This document shows, one piece after another, positions 27,007-36,217 of a DNA stretch of 64,000 nucleotides. The notes below the pieces were generated by a model, which did no database searches, had not been told where the DNA came from, and saw nothing but the letters and a program-made list of their open reading frames with translations. Position 1 is the stretch's first letter. Each line of letters opens with the position of its first letter. Origin of the DNA: Olivibacter oleidegradans (lineage in GTDB: Bacteria > Bacteroidota > Bacteroidia > Sphingobacteriales > Sphingobacteriaceae); NCBI RefSeq assembly GCF_042432805.1, contig NZ_JBHLWO010000002.1, positions 434,001-498,000 on the forward strand, read 5' to 3'. The translations under genes were made by a program, and so were the position numbers.

Positions 27007-27444
27007 CTACTTGAGCTCTAAGTTATTATAAATGCTATTTAATATCCGCTCTAGCTGTCGAAAATCATCTTCGTTAAGGTTTTCCCATGCTTTAGTTCGT
27101 ATTTCTTTAATTTGCGGCGATAATTCTTCCACTTTCGAAATCCCTTTATCTGTTAGATGCACGATAAAACTTCTTCTGTCATTTGGATGAACTTTACGTT
27201 CTGCCAGTTCCTTCTTTGCTAAGAGATCAACGATGCGGGTCAAAGTGGGTTGATCTTTACCACAACGTTCTGCTAATTCTTTCTGTGTCAGATCTGCATA
27301 TTCATAGAGATTTTTTAAAACCATCCATTGATCTAAAGTTATATCGAAGCCTTTATTGCTGAACGTTGCCTGTGCATATTGCTTTACCCGGCGCGCTGTA
27401 CGATCGAGTAAAAATGAATACATGTTGTATGGTTCTTTTTGCAT
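27007..27444 (-). CDS. MarR-family transcriptional regulator
   Basis: 145 residues with the MarR winged helix: LTQKELAERCGKDQPTLTRI is the recognition region and PNDRRSFIVHLTDKG is the wing. A dimeric repressor that responds to small molecules or oxidants is expected. It heads the unit with the reductase 18 bp downstream. An imperfect inverted repeat over its own start region (27446-27473) may be its operator. Confidence 0.93.
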   Translation of the reverse strand: MQKEPYNMYSFLLDRTARRVKQYAQATFSNKGFDITLDQWMVLKNLYEYADLTQKELAERCGKDQPTLTRIVDLLAKKELAERKVHPNDRRSFIVHLTDKGISKVEELSPQIKEIRTKAWENLNEDDFRQLERILNSIYNNLELK

Positions 27445-27445
27445 A

Positions 27446-27473
27446 ACAATATTTAGTGTGACAAATATATTGT
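27446..27473 (-). promoter_or_regulatory. Candidate MarR operator overlapping a -7 box
   Basis: ACAATAT (27446-27452) and ATATTGT (27467-27473) are inverted around 14 bp. The - strand TATATTTG at 27462-27469 fits the -7 consensus TAnnTTTG, directly before the marR start. No good -33 box is seen. Confidence 0.4.
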
Positions 27474-27500
27474 GTTAAATTAAAAATTAAAAAGTAAAAA
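27474..27500. repeat. AAAAATTAAAAAGTAAAAA stutter repeat
   Basis: The reverse-complement form of the 21124-21180 words, between marR and the secDF terminator. Confidence 0.55.
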
Positions 27501-27541
27501 ATCGAAAATGACGTAGGAGTGAGGGAGGTAGGGATGATAGC

Positions 27542-27582
27542 AAAAAAAGGGAGGTGTTTTTATTAAACACCTCCCTTTTTTT
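27542..27582 (-). terminator. Strong terminator of secDF
   Basis: A perfect 18-bp inverted repeat (27542-27559 with 27565-27582) with a GGGAGGTGTTT core, 5-nt loop and A7/T7 flanks, so it can work on both strands. It lies 17 bp after the secDF stop. Confidence 0.95.
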
Positions 27583-27598
27583 ATAATACAGCTGGGGT

Positions 27599-30500
27599 TT
27601 ATGCTTTCGCTGGCTTTAAGTTTCCTCGCTCTGTCGAAGCGATTTCTTTTGTGTTTTTTTCTTCACCGTCTCCCTGCAAGTCGGCAAAAATTGGTGCCGC
27701 TAAGAAGATAGAAGAATAGGTCCCAAAAATGATACCGATTAAAATAGCAAATGAGAAACCACGGATTACTTCACCACCGAACACAAAAAGTACTGCCAAA
27801 ACAAATATTACCGTTAACGACGTAATGATGGTGCGGCTAAGCGTTTTATTAATTGCCGTATTAACGACATGTGACAATGGCTCATTTTTAGCTCGGTGCT
27901 CACGCAAGTATTCACGGATACGGTCGAACACGACCACTGTATCATTAATAGAATAAGCTAATACCGTTAATACAGCAGCGATAAAGTGCTGATCTAAATC
28001 GAGCGAGAACGGTAGGATTCCATCGAATATGGAAAATATACCAAGCAAGATAATCGCATCATGGGCTAATGATATAGCTGCGGATACACTATATTGCCAC
28101 TTCCTGAACCGGATCAATATATACAATGCGATTACAATGATTGAAAAGATGACGGAATAAATTGCAGAAATTTTAATGTCATTGGCGATAGTAGGGCCAA
28201 CCTTTTGTGAACTTACAATTTGGTAAGAGTTATTCTGCACTTTTGCAAGTCCTTCGTTCAACTTATCTAAAACTTGTTTGTCCGCTGCATCATCCGTTTG
28301 ATCAATCAGATAAGGTGTGGTTACCCGTAATTGATTATCGCCACCGAAAGTTTTAACTTCACTGGTAACGCCAAATGTACCGTTTACATGATCCCGAACC
28401 TCTTCCAGATTTACCGCTTTTTCATATTTAACCGTATAAGTACGACCACCTGAGAAATCCACACCCAGGCTGAAACCCTTCGTGAAAACAGAGATTAAGC
28501 TGATAACGGTTAATGCAATTGATATAGCATAGAACTTCTTGCGATTCTTTACAAATCCGAAATTCGCATTCTTCATGGTATGATCACTCCATGGATAAGA
28601 AACAGAAATTTTCATATCCTTCTTGATCATCCATTCGAAAATGATACGCGTAATGAAGATGGCTGTAAATAAAGAAGTGATAATACCGATCAATAAAGTG
28701 GTCGCAAAGCCTAAGATTGGACCGGTTCCAAAGATATATAGAATAAGACCGACTAGGAAAGTAGTTATCTGTGAGTCTAAGATAGAAGGCATTGCGTGTT
28801 TATAACCATCGGAAATTGCCTGTCTAACGCCCTTACCTAATGCATACTCTTCACGGATACGCTCGTAGATAAGAACGTTCGCGTCTACGGCAGTTCCCAT
28901 AGTCAATACGATACCTGCGATACCGGGAAGCGTTAGCACTGCCCCCAACGAGGCAAGGATTCCCATGATGAAAAATACGTTGAAGATTACGGCAATGTTA
29001 GCAACTAAGCCAGCGCGGTTGTAATAGAAAATCATAAAGATAAGTACTACTACTAAGCCGATAACAGACGAATTGATACCAGCATCAATTGCCGCTTGTC
29101 CTAAGGTAGGGCCAACAATAGCTTCTTCCACGATTTTAGCTGGGGCCGGTAAACGTCCTGCTTTCAAAACATTGGCTAAGTCCTGTGTGTCTTCGAAGGT
29201 GAAGTTTCCGGTAATGGAAGAAACACCATTAGGAATTTCATCCTGTACGGTAGGTGCCGAATAAACTGTATTGTCTAATACAATTGCGATTGCTTTTTTT
29301 GGATTTGCTGCGGCTGCTGCTGCACTGATTTTTCTCCACTCACGAGCGCCCTCGCTGTTCATCACCATTTCTACTTGCGGATTATTGGTGCGCTGATCAA
29401 CATCGGCGCGTGCATCTGCAATCACGTTTCCGGTAAGTACCGGACCGGCATTAAGCCCCGTTGGTTTCACTGCAAAAAGCTGAAACATCTTCGTTTCTTT
29501 AGAAACGGGTTTCACACTCCACAATAATTTTACATTACCTGGTATAATCGCTTTTATTTCAGCACTATTAAAATAAGAATTAACCAAAGCGGTGTCTTTC
29601 TGTAACACATAGCCAATTACAGGTCCTTGACCCAACATTTGTTGCCCTTGTGGGCCCTGGCCGATATTTGGACTCAATACAGCGAATAAAGGGTTTTGGT
29701 TTTTCGCTTGCTCTAAAGCTACTGTACTGCTGTCTTTTTTGGTCGAATCGCTTCCTGCTGCCTTATTGCCGCCTAATGAAGCCAAACGACCCCCTGTAGT
29801 ATCCTTCGCACTTGTGTCAGCCGCAGTCACCGAAGAAGTAGACTTAGTGTCTGCTTTTAATGTTGACGCCAATGTTCGGTTAATGTTCTCCAATAATGGG
29901 AAAATTTCGGAGTTGTCATAAGTTTCCCAGAATTCCAATTTCGCAGATCCTTGTAAAAGTTTACGTACGCGATCTTCATCGCTTACACCGGGGAGCTCGA
30001 TTAAAATTCTATTCGTGCCTTGCTGCCTTTGAATATTAGGAGAAGTAACCCCAAACTTATCAATACGTGTACGTAAAATATTAAAAGAACGGTCAATTGC
30101 GCTACCGGACTCTTTTTGTAGGAAAGCCAAGATATCGCCGTCACTTGAATTGGAGGTGATGTTATTAACGGCATTGTCTTTATTAGCAAAAAAAGTAGCT
30201 AATTTTCCATTTGGATTTAACTTTTTAAACTCTTCTCCAAATAAGCTGACAAAGTCTTTTTGACTGTCTTTGCTCCGAGCTTCGGCGTTGTCCAAAGCCT
30301 TTTTAAAATTCTCGTCTTTTGGATTGTCCGCTAAATTACTGATCAATTCCTTCAGAGAGATTTCCATTGTAACATTCATCCCGCCCTTTAAATCCAATCC
30401 CAATGCCAATTCACGCTCTTTGCAGTATTGGTAAGAGAACTTGGCAAAACCGAGGTTATATACATCTACGGTAGCCATTGAATCTAAATAAGCCCGTTCC

Positions 30501-30634
30501 TTTACGGGGTCACCTTTTGCATAAGCAACTGCGTCGCGCTCAACCTTGTGGGTTACAAAAGTAAATGAAAGTGAATACAGGCACGCAATCGATATCAGTA
30601 TTACAAAAAAGTTAATTAGGCCTTTACCTTGCAT
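27599..30634 (-). CDS. secDF: Fused protein translocase SecDF
   Basis: 1011 residues joining SecD (about 1-640) and SecF (about 670-1011), the usual Bacteroidota arrangement. SecD features are the GLDLKGGMNVTMEISL motif (D1), a large periplasmic P1 domain and the GTAVDANVLIYERIREE motif. The SecF half has FSGGRTYTVKYEK and SINDTVVVFDRIREYLREH. About twelve transmembrane segments are expected. It uses the proton gradient to pull secreted proteins through SecYEG. A low-complexity Ser/Thr/Ala/Lys insert near residues 250-300 is likely disordered. Monocistronic, with a strong terminator. Confidence 0.97.
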   Translation of the reverse strand: MQGKGLINFFVILISIACLYSLSFTFVTHKVERDAVAYAKGDPVKERAYLDSMATVDVYNLGFAKFSYQYCKERELALGLDLKGGMNVTMEISLKELISNLADNPKDENFKKALDNAEARSKDSQKDFVSLFGEEFKKLNPNGKLATFFANKDNAVNNITSNSSDGDILAFLQKESGSAIDRSFNILRTRIDKFGVTSPNIQRQQGTNRILIELPGVSDEDRVRKLLQGSAKLEFWETYDNSEIFPLLENINRTLASTLKADTKSTSSVTAADTSAKDTTGGRLASLGGNKAAGSDSTKKDSSTVALEQAKNQNPLFAVLSPNIGQGPQGQQMLGQGPVIGYVLQKDTALVNSYFNSAEIKAIIPGNVKLLWSVKPVSKETKMFQLFAVKPTGLNAGPVLTGNVIADARADVDQRTNNPQVEMVMNSEGAREWRKISAAAAAANPKKAIAIVLDNTVYSAPTVQDEIPNGVSSITGNFTFEDTQDLANVLKAGRLPAPAKIVEEAIVGPTLGQAAIDAGINSSVIGLVVVLIFMIFYYNRAGLVANIAVIFNVFFIMGILASLGAVLTLPGIAGIVLTMGTAVDANVLIYERIREEYALGKGVRQAISDGYKHAMPSILDSQITTFLVGLILYIFGTGPILGFATTLLIGIITSLFTAIFITRIIFEWMIKKDMKISVSYPWSDHTMKNANFGFVKNRKKFYAISIALTVISLISVFTKGFSLGVDFSGGRTYTVKYEKAVNLEEVRDHVNGTFGVTSEVKTFGGDNQLRVTTPYLIDQTDDAADKQVLDKLNEGLAKVQNNSYQIVSSQKVGPTIANDIKISAIYSVIFSIIVIALYILIRFRKWQYSVSAAISLAHDAIILLGIFSIFDGILPFSLDLDQHFIAAVLTVLAYSINDTVVVFDRIREYLREHRAKNEPLSHVVNTAINKTLSRTIITSLTVIFVLAVLFVFGGEVIRGFSFAILIGIIFGTYSSIFLAAPIFADLQGDGEEKNTKEIASTERGNLKPAKA

Positions 30635-30923
30635 CTTTGTTTAGTGTTGTAATTTATGTAATAATTGTTGTATACATTCCCATCTGTTAACCCCGATCCT
30701 CATTGACTGATGAAAGACCGGTAAACACCTTTTTAATATGCTATTCTTTTTTGCATATAATAAGGCAATTTATCTAAGTTTTCTTAAGAACGGCAAAGCT
30801 ATGAAATTTTTAAATAAACAAAGGGTTTATTGCGAGAAAATTGTTCGCTGCTTAACTCTTAGCATTTAGCTATTAGGAGTTAGGGAAAAAGGGCGGTAAT
30901 CTCTTCTTGAAAGAGGGCTAAAA
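30635..30923. other. 289-bp gap between secDF and folA (both - strand)
   Basis: Contains the + strand promoter-like sequence at 30750-30782 and a stutter segment at about 30850-30885 (TTAGCATTTAGCTATTAGGAG). No coding frame is supported. Confidence 0.5.
30750..30782 (+). promoter_or_regulatory. Orphan promoter-like copy of the shared 32-bp element
   Basis: TTTG at 30750-30753, 21-bp spacer and TAAGTTTT at 30775-30782; the spacer holds GGCAATTTATC as at 8665. It points toward the 3' ends of folA and thyA, with no + strand gene until 32632. Confidence 0.4.
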
Positions 30924-31421
30924 CTAGTTTTTGACTTTAGAATATAGATAAAAACTGTAATCGTACGGATTCTTTTCATCACTTTCATGATGTTCGACTT
31001 CCTCCAATTGCCATTCTTCATCATTTATTTCAGGAAAAAAAGTGTCCGCGTCTTGAAAATCGTGATTAATCCGAGTAAGGTAAATCCTATCGGTTAGCGA
31101 CATCGCCTGCTCATATATTTGAGCTCCACCTACGATGAATATCTCTTCCTTTTCATGTTCGCATGCAGCCAAGGCTTCTTCAAGTGAGTTTACTACTTCG
31201 ATATTGTCAGCCTGGAAGTTTGCTTGACGAGTAATAACAATATTACGGCGCTTGGGAAGGGCTTCCCCGACAGATTCGAAGGTTTTTCTTCCCATGATGA
31301 CGGTATGGCCCGACGTAGTTTTACGGAAAAACTTTAAATCAGCGGGCATGTGCCAAAGAAGCTCATTATTTTTTCCGATTGCGTTATTTTTTGATGCTGC
31401 AACAATAATGGATGTAATCAT
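30924..31421 (-). CDS. folA: Dihydrofolate reductase
   Basis: 165 residues, canonical DHFR: IIVAASKNNAIGKNNELLWHMPADL at the N-terminus with the WHMP and Asp/Glu substrate region, VIMGRKTFES for NADPH binding, and IFIVGGAQIYEQAM. It reduces dihydrofolate to tetrahydrofolate. It lies 11 bp after thyA, whose reaction makes dihydrofolate, so the pair is an obvious operon. Confidence 0.97.
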   Translation of the reverse strand: MITSIIVAASKNNAIGKNNELLWHMPADLKFFRKTTSGHTVIMGRKTFESVGEALPKRRNIVITRQANFQADNIEVVNSLEEALAACEHEKEEIFIVGGAQIYEQAMSLTDRIYLTRINHDFQDADTFFPEINDEEWQLEEVEHHESDEKNPYDYSFYLYSKVKN

Positions 31422-31432
31422 GGTTCAATTGG

Positions 31433-32254
31433 TTAAACCGCCACTTCTGCCTTAATATGCGGATGGGGGTCATAATCTACTAATGTAAAATCTTCATACC
31501 TAAAGTCAAAGATACTTTTTATCTCAGGATTAATCTTCAACTTGGGTAGACTTTTAGGGGTACGGGTTAATTGTAGTGTTGCTTGCTCTAGGTGGTTACT
31601 ATAAAGGTGTGCGTCACCTAAAGTATGTATAAAGTCGGCCGCTTCCATATCACAAACTTGTGCTACCATCATAGTCAATAAGGCATAGGAGGCGATATTA
31701 AAAGGTACGCCCAAAAATATATCTGCGCTGCGTTGATAAAGCTGACAGGATAACTGTGCTTTGGTTTGACCCTTTTCCTTATTAGGTGGAGCAACATAGA
31801 ATTGAAAAAATGCATGGCAAGGAGGCAATGCCATTTTTTCAATTTCTGCAACATTCCAGGCTGAAACAATGATTCGACGCGAATCGGGGTTATTTTTCAG
31901 TTGATGAATAACTTGCGCAATTTGATCAATATGCTTGCCGTCAGGAGTAGGCCAAGAGCGCCATTGTGAGCCGTACACCGGGCCGAGGTTGCCATTTTCA
32001 TCTGCCCATTCATCCCAGATGCTCACTTTATTTTCTTTCAAATAGGAAATATTAGTCTCGCCTTTCAAAAACCAAATCAGCTCATGAATAATGGACCGAA
32101 GATGAAGTTTTTTGGTGGTAACCAAAGGAAAGCCTTCTTGCAGATTGAAACGCATTTGATAACCAAATACACTTCGTGTTCCCGTTCCGGTACGGTCCTG
32201 TTTATCGACACCATGCTCATATACATGGCGCATTAAATCGAGATATTGCTGCAT
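31433..32254 (-). CDS. thyA: Thymidylate synthase
   Basis: 273 residues, ThyA type. The catalytic cysteine is Cys146 (LPPCHAFFQFYV). The folate and dUMP motifs RTGTGTRSVFGYQM, IWDEWADENGNLGPVYG and DSRRIIVSAWN are intact. It makes dTMP from dUMP with methylene-tetrahydrofolate. First gene of the thyA-folA unit. Confidence 0.98.
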   Translation of the reverse strand: MQQYLDLMRHVYEHGVDKQDRTGTGTRSVFGYQMRFNLQEGFPLVTTKKLHLRSIIHELIWFLKGETNISYLKENKVSIWDEWADENGNLGPVYGSQWRSWPTPDGKHIDQIAQVIHQLKNNPDSRRIIVSAWNVAEIEKMALPPCHAFFQFYVAPPNKEKGQTKAQLSCQLYQRSADIFLGVPFNIASYALLTMMVAQVCDMEAADFIHTLGDAHLYSNHLEQATLQLTRTPKSLPKLKINPEIKSIFDFRYEDFTLVDYDPHPHIKAEVAV

Positions 32255-32631
32255 TGTTTTATATGAAATGTTATGGCGGTAAAGATAGGGATTTTTTGTT
32301 TCAATTAGCTATTGGCTGTCAGCTTTCAGCAATCGGCCAGTGTGCCATTGTTGCTTAAGGCTTTAGGCTATAAGGAATAAGCTTTAAGCTTGCCTCCCTA
32401 ACCCACTGCCTAGAACTCCGCTCAGTGTGCCCCTGCTGCTGTCACTGCCACTATTTCCCTATTTAACTATTTCCCTACTCAACTATTCAGCTAAATCACA
32501 AATCCTGCACAAACTGAACGACCTAAGTGAAAAGTCTTTTTACGTCTTTTGTCACACGTAGGAGACATTGCCTTAAAGAAACTTAAACCCATTTTTAGAA
32601 TTTTCAACTTAAACAAACGCCTATAGCCCAC
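32255..32631. other. 377-bp non-coding gap between thyA and the secreted-protein trio
   Basis: Filled for about 200 bp (32302-32498) by stuttering words such as TTGCTTAAGGCTTTAGGCTA and repeated AACTATTTCCCT. Both flanking genes start here, so promoters must exist, but no convincing TTTG/TAnnTTTG pair was found for either. Confidence 0.5.
32302..32498. repeat. Degenerate low-complexity intergenic repeats (GCTTAAGGC / ACTATTTCCCT types)
   Basis: Approximate tandem words GCTTTAGGCTATAAGG, AAGCTTTAAGCTTG and ACTATTTCCCTATTTA. Related words occur at 36035-36178. Confidence 0.5.
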
Positions 32632-34236
32632 ATGTACTCAATCCTTTTCCGTTCCTCGATTTTTAAAGCACTTGCTTTGTGTTTACTCTTGTTATTTGGA
32701 GTAAGAGGGGAGGGGTATGGGCAAAGGGTGTATGCGGATGCTCAAAGGAATGGAACTACTGGAACGGTTGGAAGCGGATCCGTCACAAATCCTACATTTT
32801 CGATTGATGCAAGTAACTTGTCAAATTTCACACGATTGTCGGCTTCGTCAGCAGTACTTGCTTCTGGTGGAGCTTGGCAACAATTGATTTTTGATAGGAC
32901 GTTTGCAGGGAACACGACTATTTATATTAAACTTAACGTAGCGAGCTCATTATTAGGAGGAAGTGTTACTCTTAAAACTTACAGTGGAAGTACAGCAAAC
33001 ACTGATGGAAATGAAGTTGCGTCATCATCAAATTCTTTTACTGCTATTGACGGAACGACTTATTTGGCGGTTACTGGAAATATATCGTTTAACGCTGTTC
33101 GCGTTACCTTGAGCGCACCTGCACTTCTTGGGTCCAGCACCGCAGATATTTACTATGCGTTTTATGAACCTGTTAATAAACGTTGCGCTGATGTTTTGGG
33201 TGTTTCAGTAGGAGGTACTGGAATTTCTTTAGGGGGAGGGGTAAGCAACCCACTTAACGCAGTTGACAACAACTTAACAACATATTCTTCATTGACTGGA
33301 GGGCTCTTGGGGCTGGGTTATACAATTACACAAACTGCCTACTTTTCGAATTTATCAAACCCAGGGGATGCCGCGACCATCACATTCTCTCTTCCATCCT
33401 CCCTTTTACAATTGAGTCTTTTTAACAATGTAACAATTAATCTATATAGCGGAAACACACTTGTCAATACAGGAACGATTGGTAGTCTGTTGTCGCTAGA
33501 TCTTTTGGGGTTGCTTCGTTCCGGACAGCGATATACAGTGTCTTTATCGTCAACTCCTGTTTTCGATAGAATTGAAATCGCTGTTGCAACCGGCGTATCT
33601 TTACTTACAGATTTTCGGATTCATGAAATCCAACGCACTCCTGCAAAACCAACTGTACCGATTGCTTATCCGCAGGCGCAGGCTGTATGTTATGGGCAGA
33701 CAGCGACTTTAACTGCTGCGCCAACAAGCTCAGGTAGTGTTTTAAGGTGGTATAACCAAGTAAATGATGGTACATTATTACAAGAAGGTAGTCCGTATAT
33801 TACGCCTCCAATAACGGTTGCAGAAGGCGATACAGCCTTTTTTTATGTAGCTGCCGCCTGGAATAGTGCTTGTCCTGCAGAATCAGAGCGGGTAAAGGTT
33901 GCCGTAGTAGCTAATTCCTTGCCAAGCATTACATTATCTCCCCTAGCCAGCATGTGTCAAGGCGAGACTAGTGTGTCTATAGCCTATACTACCACCACTA
34001 ATAGTCCAACAAGTTATAGTATCACTTGGACTGATTCGCCGACAGATTTTATCAATGTGGTTAATCAAATGCTGACACCCAATAGTATCAATTTGAGCAT
34101 TCCTGGAAGCGCAGCTATTGGAACGTATTCGGGTATACTGAAAGTAAAAAGCGCTAACGGATGTGTAAGTTCAGAAATAAGTTTCTCTGTTGAAATACAC
34201 CCTAAACCATCACCACCACATATAACAGCAAACTAA
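32632..34236 (+). CDS. Secreted beta-sandwich protein with Ig-like domain (first of three)
   Basis: 534 residues. A signal peptide (hydrophobic 11-24, cleavage near GYGQ) precedes two related jelly-roll-like segments, about 33-180 and 183-340, each with a SNPxxAxDxNLxxxxxL-type opening as in discoidin-like repeats. An Ig-like domain of the type accompanying CHU_C sorting domains follows (AVCYGQTATLTAAPTSSGS, about 350-425), then one more sandwich. It ends abruptly at PKPSPPHITAN, which in large type IX cargo is a linker between Ig modules. It has no sorting domain of its own. Probably surface or periplasmic; function unknown. Confidence 0.75.
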   Translation: MYSILFRSSIFKALALCLLLLFGVRGEGYGQRVYADAQRNGTTGTVGSGSVTNPTFSIDASNLSNFTRLSASSAVLASGGAWQQLIFDRTFAGNTTIYIKLNVASSLLGGSVTLKTYSGSTANTDGNEVASSSNSFTAIDGTTYLAVTGNISFNAVRVTLSAPALLGSSTADIYYAFYEPVNKRCADVLGVSVGGTGISLGGGVSNPLNAVDNNLTTYSSLTGGLLGLGYTITQTAYFSNLSNPGDAATITFSLPSSLLQLSLFNNVTINLYSGNTLVNTGTIGSLLSLDLLGLLRSGQRYTVSLSSTPVFDRIEIAVATGVSLLTDFRIHEIQRTPAKPTVPIAYPQAQAVCYGQTATLTAAPTSSGSVLRWYNQVNDGTLLQEGSPYITPPITVAEGDTAFFYVAAAWNSACPAESERVKVAVVANSLPSITLSPLASMCQGETSVSIAYTTTTNSPTSYSITWTDSPTDFINVVNQMLTPNSINLSIPGSAAIGTYSGILKVKSANGCVSSEISFSVEIHPKPSPPHITAN

Positions 34237-34269
34237 ATAAACATCAAATAAAATTAAATAAATAGAGTT

Positions 34270-35058
34270 ATGAAAAAAGCGAATTTTTTTGCAAAGTTAA
34301 GCGTCATCGTAGGCCTTATCTGTGGATTACCATTATTATCTATTGCAGACGTTAACATTTATATCTGTAGCACAGCGTCTGCAACGTTGAACTACGTCGG
34401 TGGCCATACGTTGGTGGCGGGCGACCGTGTCATATGGCAGGAATTTGATGGAGCCGATAATCCTATTGGAGCTGGCCCTGTTGAATTGACTTACACGTCT
34501 TCACTGACCGATGTTGCTTTGACTTTGAGTGCAGCAAGTGATATTACGACTTTGGGATCGCACTTTTATAAGGCATACGTGCTATCTGCTAACCCTGCAA
34601 ACTGTAGTGGTGATCTTTCTGATGAAGTCGAAATTTATAGATTACCTGATTTGATTCTAGATTTAACACCTTTAATTTCTTCATATTGTGCTGAAGCTTC
34701 GGGTACCACAGCAGAATCAGTCATTACAGCCTCGACAACCACCCAAGAGAGTCACGTGTTACCTACTGATGTATTATTAGCTTATAATTGGAGCGCCACC
34801 AAAGACGGCATTGCCGTCACTCCTATTAGTAGTATAGGCACCGCCCAAACTAATAATACAGGGGGACTGTCCTTAACAAATACCTTTACCATGAACGCCA
34901 CTGGAGTTGGCGAATATTCTTTCTCGGCTACGGTAGCCTATCCAAGTCAATCAGCAAGTGGAATCACTATTAAGGGGGGGTGTTCTGCCAATTCTAACAC
35001 ACCGGCTGTAGTTACGGTAACTCCGAAACCAGGTAAACCGACTATTACAGTGGATTAG
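34270..35058 (+). CDS. Secreted hypothetical protein (second of three)
   Basis: 262 residues with a signal peptide (cleavage near LLSIADV). The body is Ser/Thr/Ala-rich beta-structure with paired cysteines (YICSTASA, NCSGDL, SYCAEAS, GGCSANS). It ends PKPGKPTITVD, the same linker-like ending as the preceding protein. No sorting domain and no recognisable enzyme motif. It starts 33 bp after the first gene and ends 29 bp before the third, so the three are co-transcribed. Confidence 0.7.
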   Translation: MKKANFFAKLSVIVGLICGLPLLSIADVNIYICSTASATLNYVGGHTLVAGDRVIWQEFDGADNPIGAGPVELTYTSSLTDVALTLSAASDITTLGSHFYKAYVLSANPANCSGDLSDEVEIYRLPDLILDLTPLISSYCAEASGTTAESVITASTTTQESHVLPTDVLLAYNWSATKDGIAVTPISSIGTAQTNNTGGLSLTNTFTMNATGVGEYSFSATVAYPSQSASGITIKGGCSANSNTPAVVTVTPKPGKPTITVD

Positions 35059-35087
35059 TTGGGGATCTTAATAAGGTACTTTTTTGC

Positions 35088-36032
35088 ATGAAGAAAGCAT
35101 TTCTCATATTGCTGTTATTTGTCGACCTAGCCTTTAACAGTCATGGGCAAAGCCGGCCTACCGCGCACTTGGTGCAAGGTGGGTCGGTAACGCTCCATGC
35201 ACATGCCGAAGGCGCTCTAAGCTTTCTTTGGTTTAAGGACAATGAGCCGATCAATGGATTTTATGAGGAAAAATTAGTCGTTCAGGAAGCGGGTATTTAT
35301 ACGGTTATTGCACTTAATGGTGGTTGTGAGTCGGAAATATCCGATGCTGTGGAAGTGATTATTGAACCCCATGGACCGGATAAACAGGTCGATATGCAGA
35401 TCGCTAAATCGGCATCTCGTTCCGTTGCTTTATTAGGATCTACCATTGATTATCAATTGGTGATTGTTAATAAGGGGCCGCATACAGCGACGGATCTAAG
35501 CGTGCGGGATATACTGCCTCCTTCACTGGAATTTAATGAAATCCTTGGTCCTTACAGCGGAGCTGTTTCCTATTCGCCTTCGACGCACGAACTAACCTGG
35601 AAACCGGATAGTTTATCCTCAGGGAAAAGTGCAGAACTTCGTATCCGTACGCAAACGAAACGGGAAGGGACGGTGGAAAATTATGCGGAAGTGGAGGCCA
35701 CACAACCGGATCCCGATATCGGTAATAATGCAGCTACTGCTTCAACTAATGTGGTGGCACTTCGTATACCGAACGCTTTCTCTCCAAATGGAGACGGTCT
35801 GAATGATGTGTTCGAAATTACCGGTTTGGAGCTCTTCGAAGAAAATGAGCTTTTTATTTTTAACCGCTGGGGTGCCGAAGTTTATCAAATGAAAAATTAC
35901 CGTAATACCTGGAATGGTGGAACGCTGAATGAAGGTACCTATTATTATGTCCTCCGCATCAAAATGGAAACCGGTAAAATGGAAACCTTTAAGGGCTATG
36001 TTACCCTTATTAAACAACGACGTTTTTTTTAG
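35088..36032 (+). CDS. T9SS type B cargo: Ig-like, DUF11 and gliding-motility C-terminal domains
   Basis: 314 residues. Signal peptide 1-21, then an Ig-like module (about 30-85: HLVQGGSVTLHAHAEGALSF), a DUF11 repeat (about 100-215: LGSTIDYQLVIVNKGPHTAT) and the CHU_C/gliding-motility-associated sorting domain (about 226-314: IPNAFSPNGDGLNDVFEI, FNRWGAEVYQ). That last domain directs export by the type IX system, so this protein reaches the cell surface. It may anchor the two preceding secreted proteins, which lack such a domain. Confidence 0.9.
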   Translation: MKKAFLILLLFVDLAFNSHGQSRPTAHLVQGGSVTLHAHAEGALSFLWFKDNEPINGFYEEKLVVQEAGIYTVIALNGGCESEISDAVEVIIEPHGPDKQVDMQIAKSASRSVALLGSTIDYQLVIVNKGPHTATDLSVRDILPPSLEFNEILGPYSGAVSYSPSTHELTWKPDSLSSGKSAELRIRTQTKREGTVENYAEVEATQPDPDIGNNAATASTNVVALRIPNAFSPNGDGLNDVFEITGLELFEENELFIFNRWGAEVYQMKNYRNTWNGGTLNEGTYYYVLRIKMETGKMETFKGYVTLIKQRRFF

Positions 36033-36034
36033 TG

Positions 36035-36178
36035 TATTTGTTAGGTAGTTAAGTCGTTGAATAGTTGACGGTAAATTAATTAGCCAATGTTATAATTAGC
36101 CAATGTGGTAATGGTTGGGGCCTATGCGAGCTTAAAGCTTATAGCCTACTGCTTATAGCCTATGGCCTACAGCTAATA
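36035..36178. repeat. Low-complexity intergenic words (AATTAGCCAATGT / GCTTATAGCCTA)
   Basis: Contains a near-tandem AATTAGCCAATGT pair and then repeated GCTTATAGCCTAC, GCTTATAGCCTAT and GGCCTACAGC, in the gap before ispE. Confidence 0.6.
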
Positions 36179-36217
36179 AAATTTGCAATCCCCCTTTTTT
36201 ATTGTTAATTCTGTGGC

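Noticed and set aside
32632..36032. Single gene broken by frameshifts or sequencing errors
   Set aside because: Each part has its own start, signal peptide and clean stop, separated by non-coding gaps of about 30 bp.
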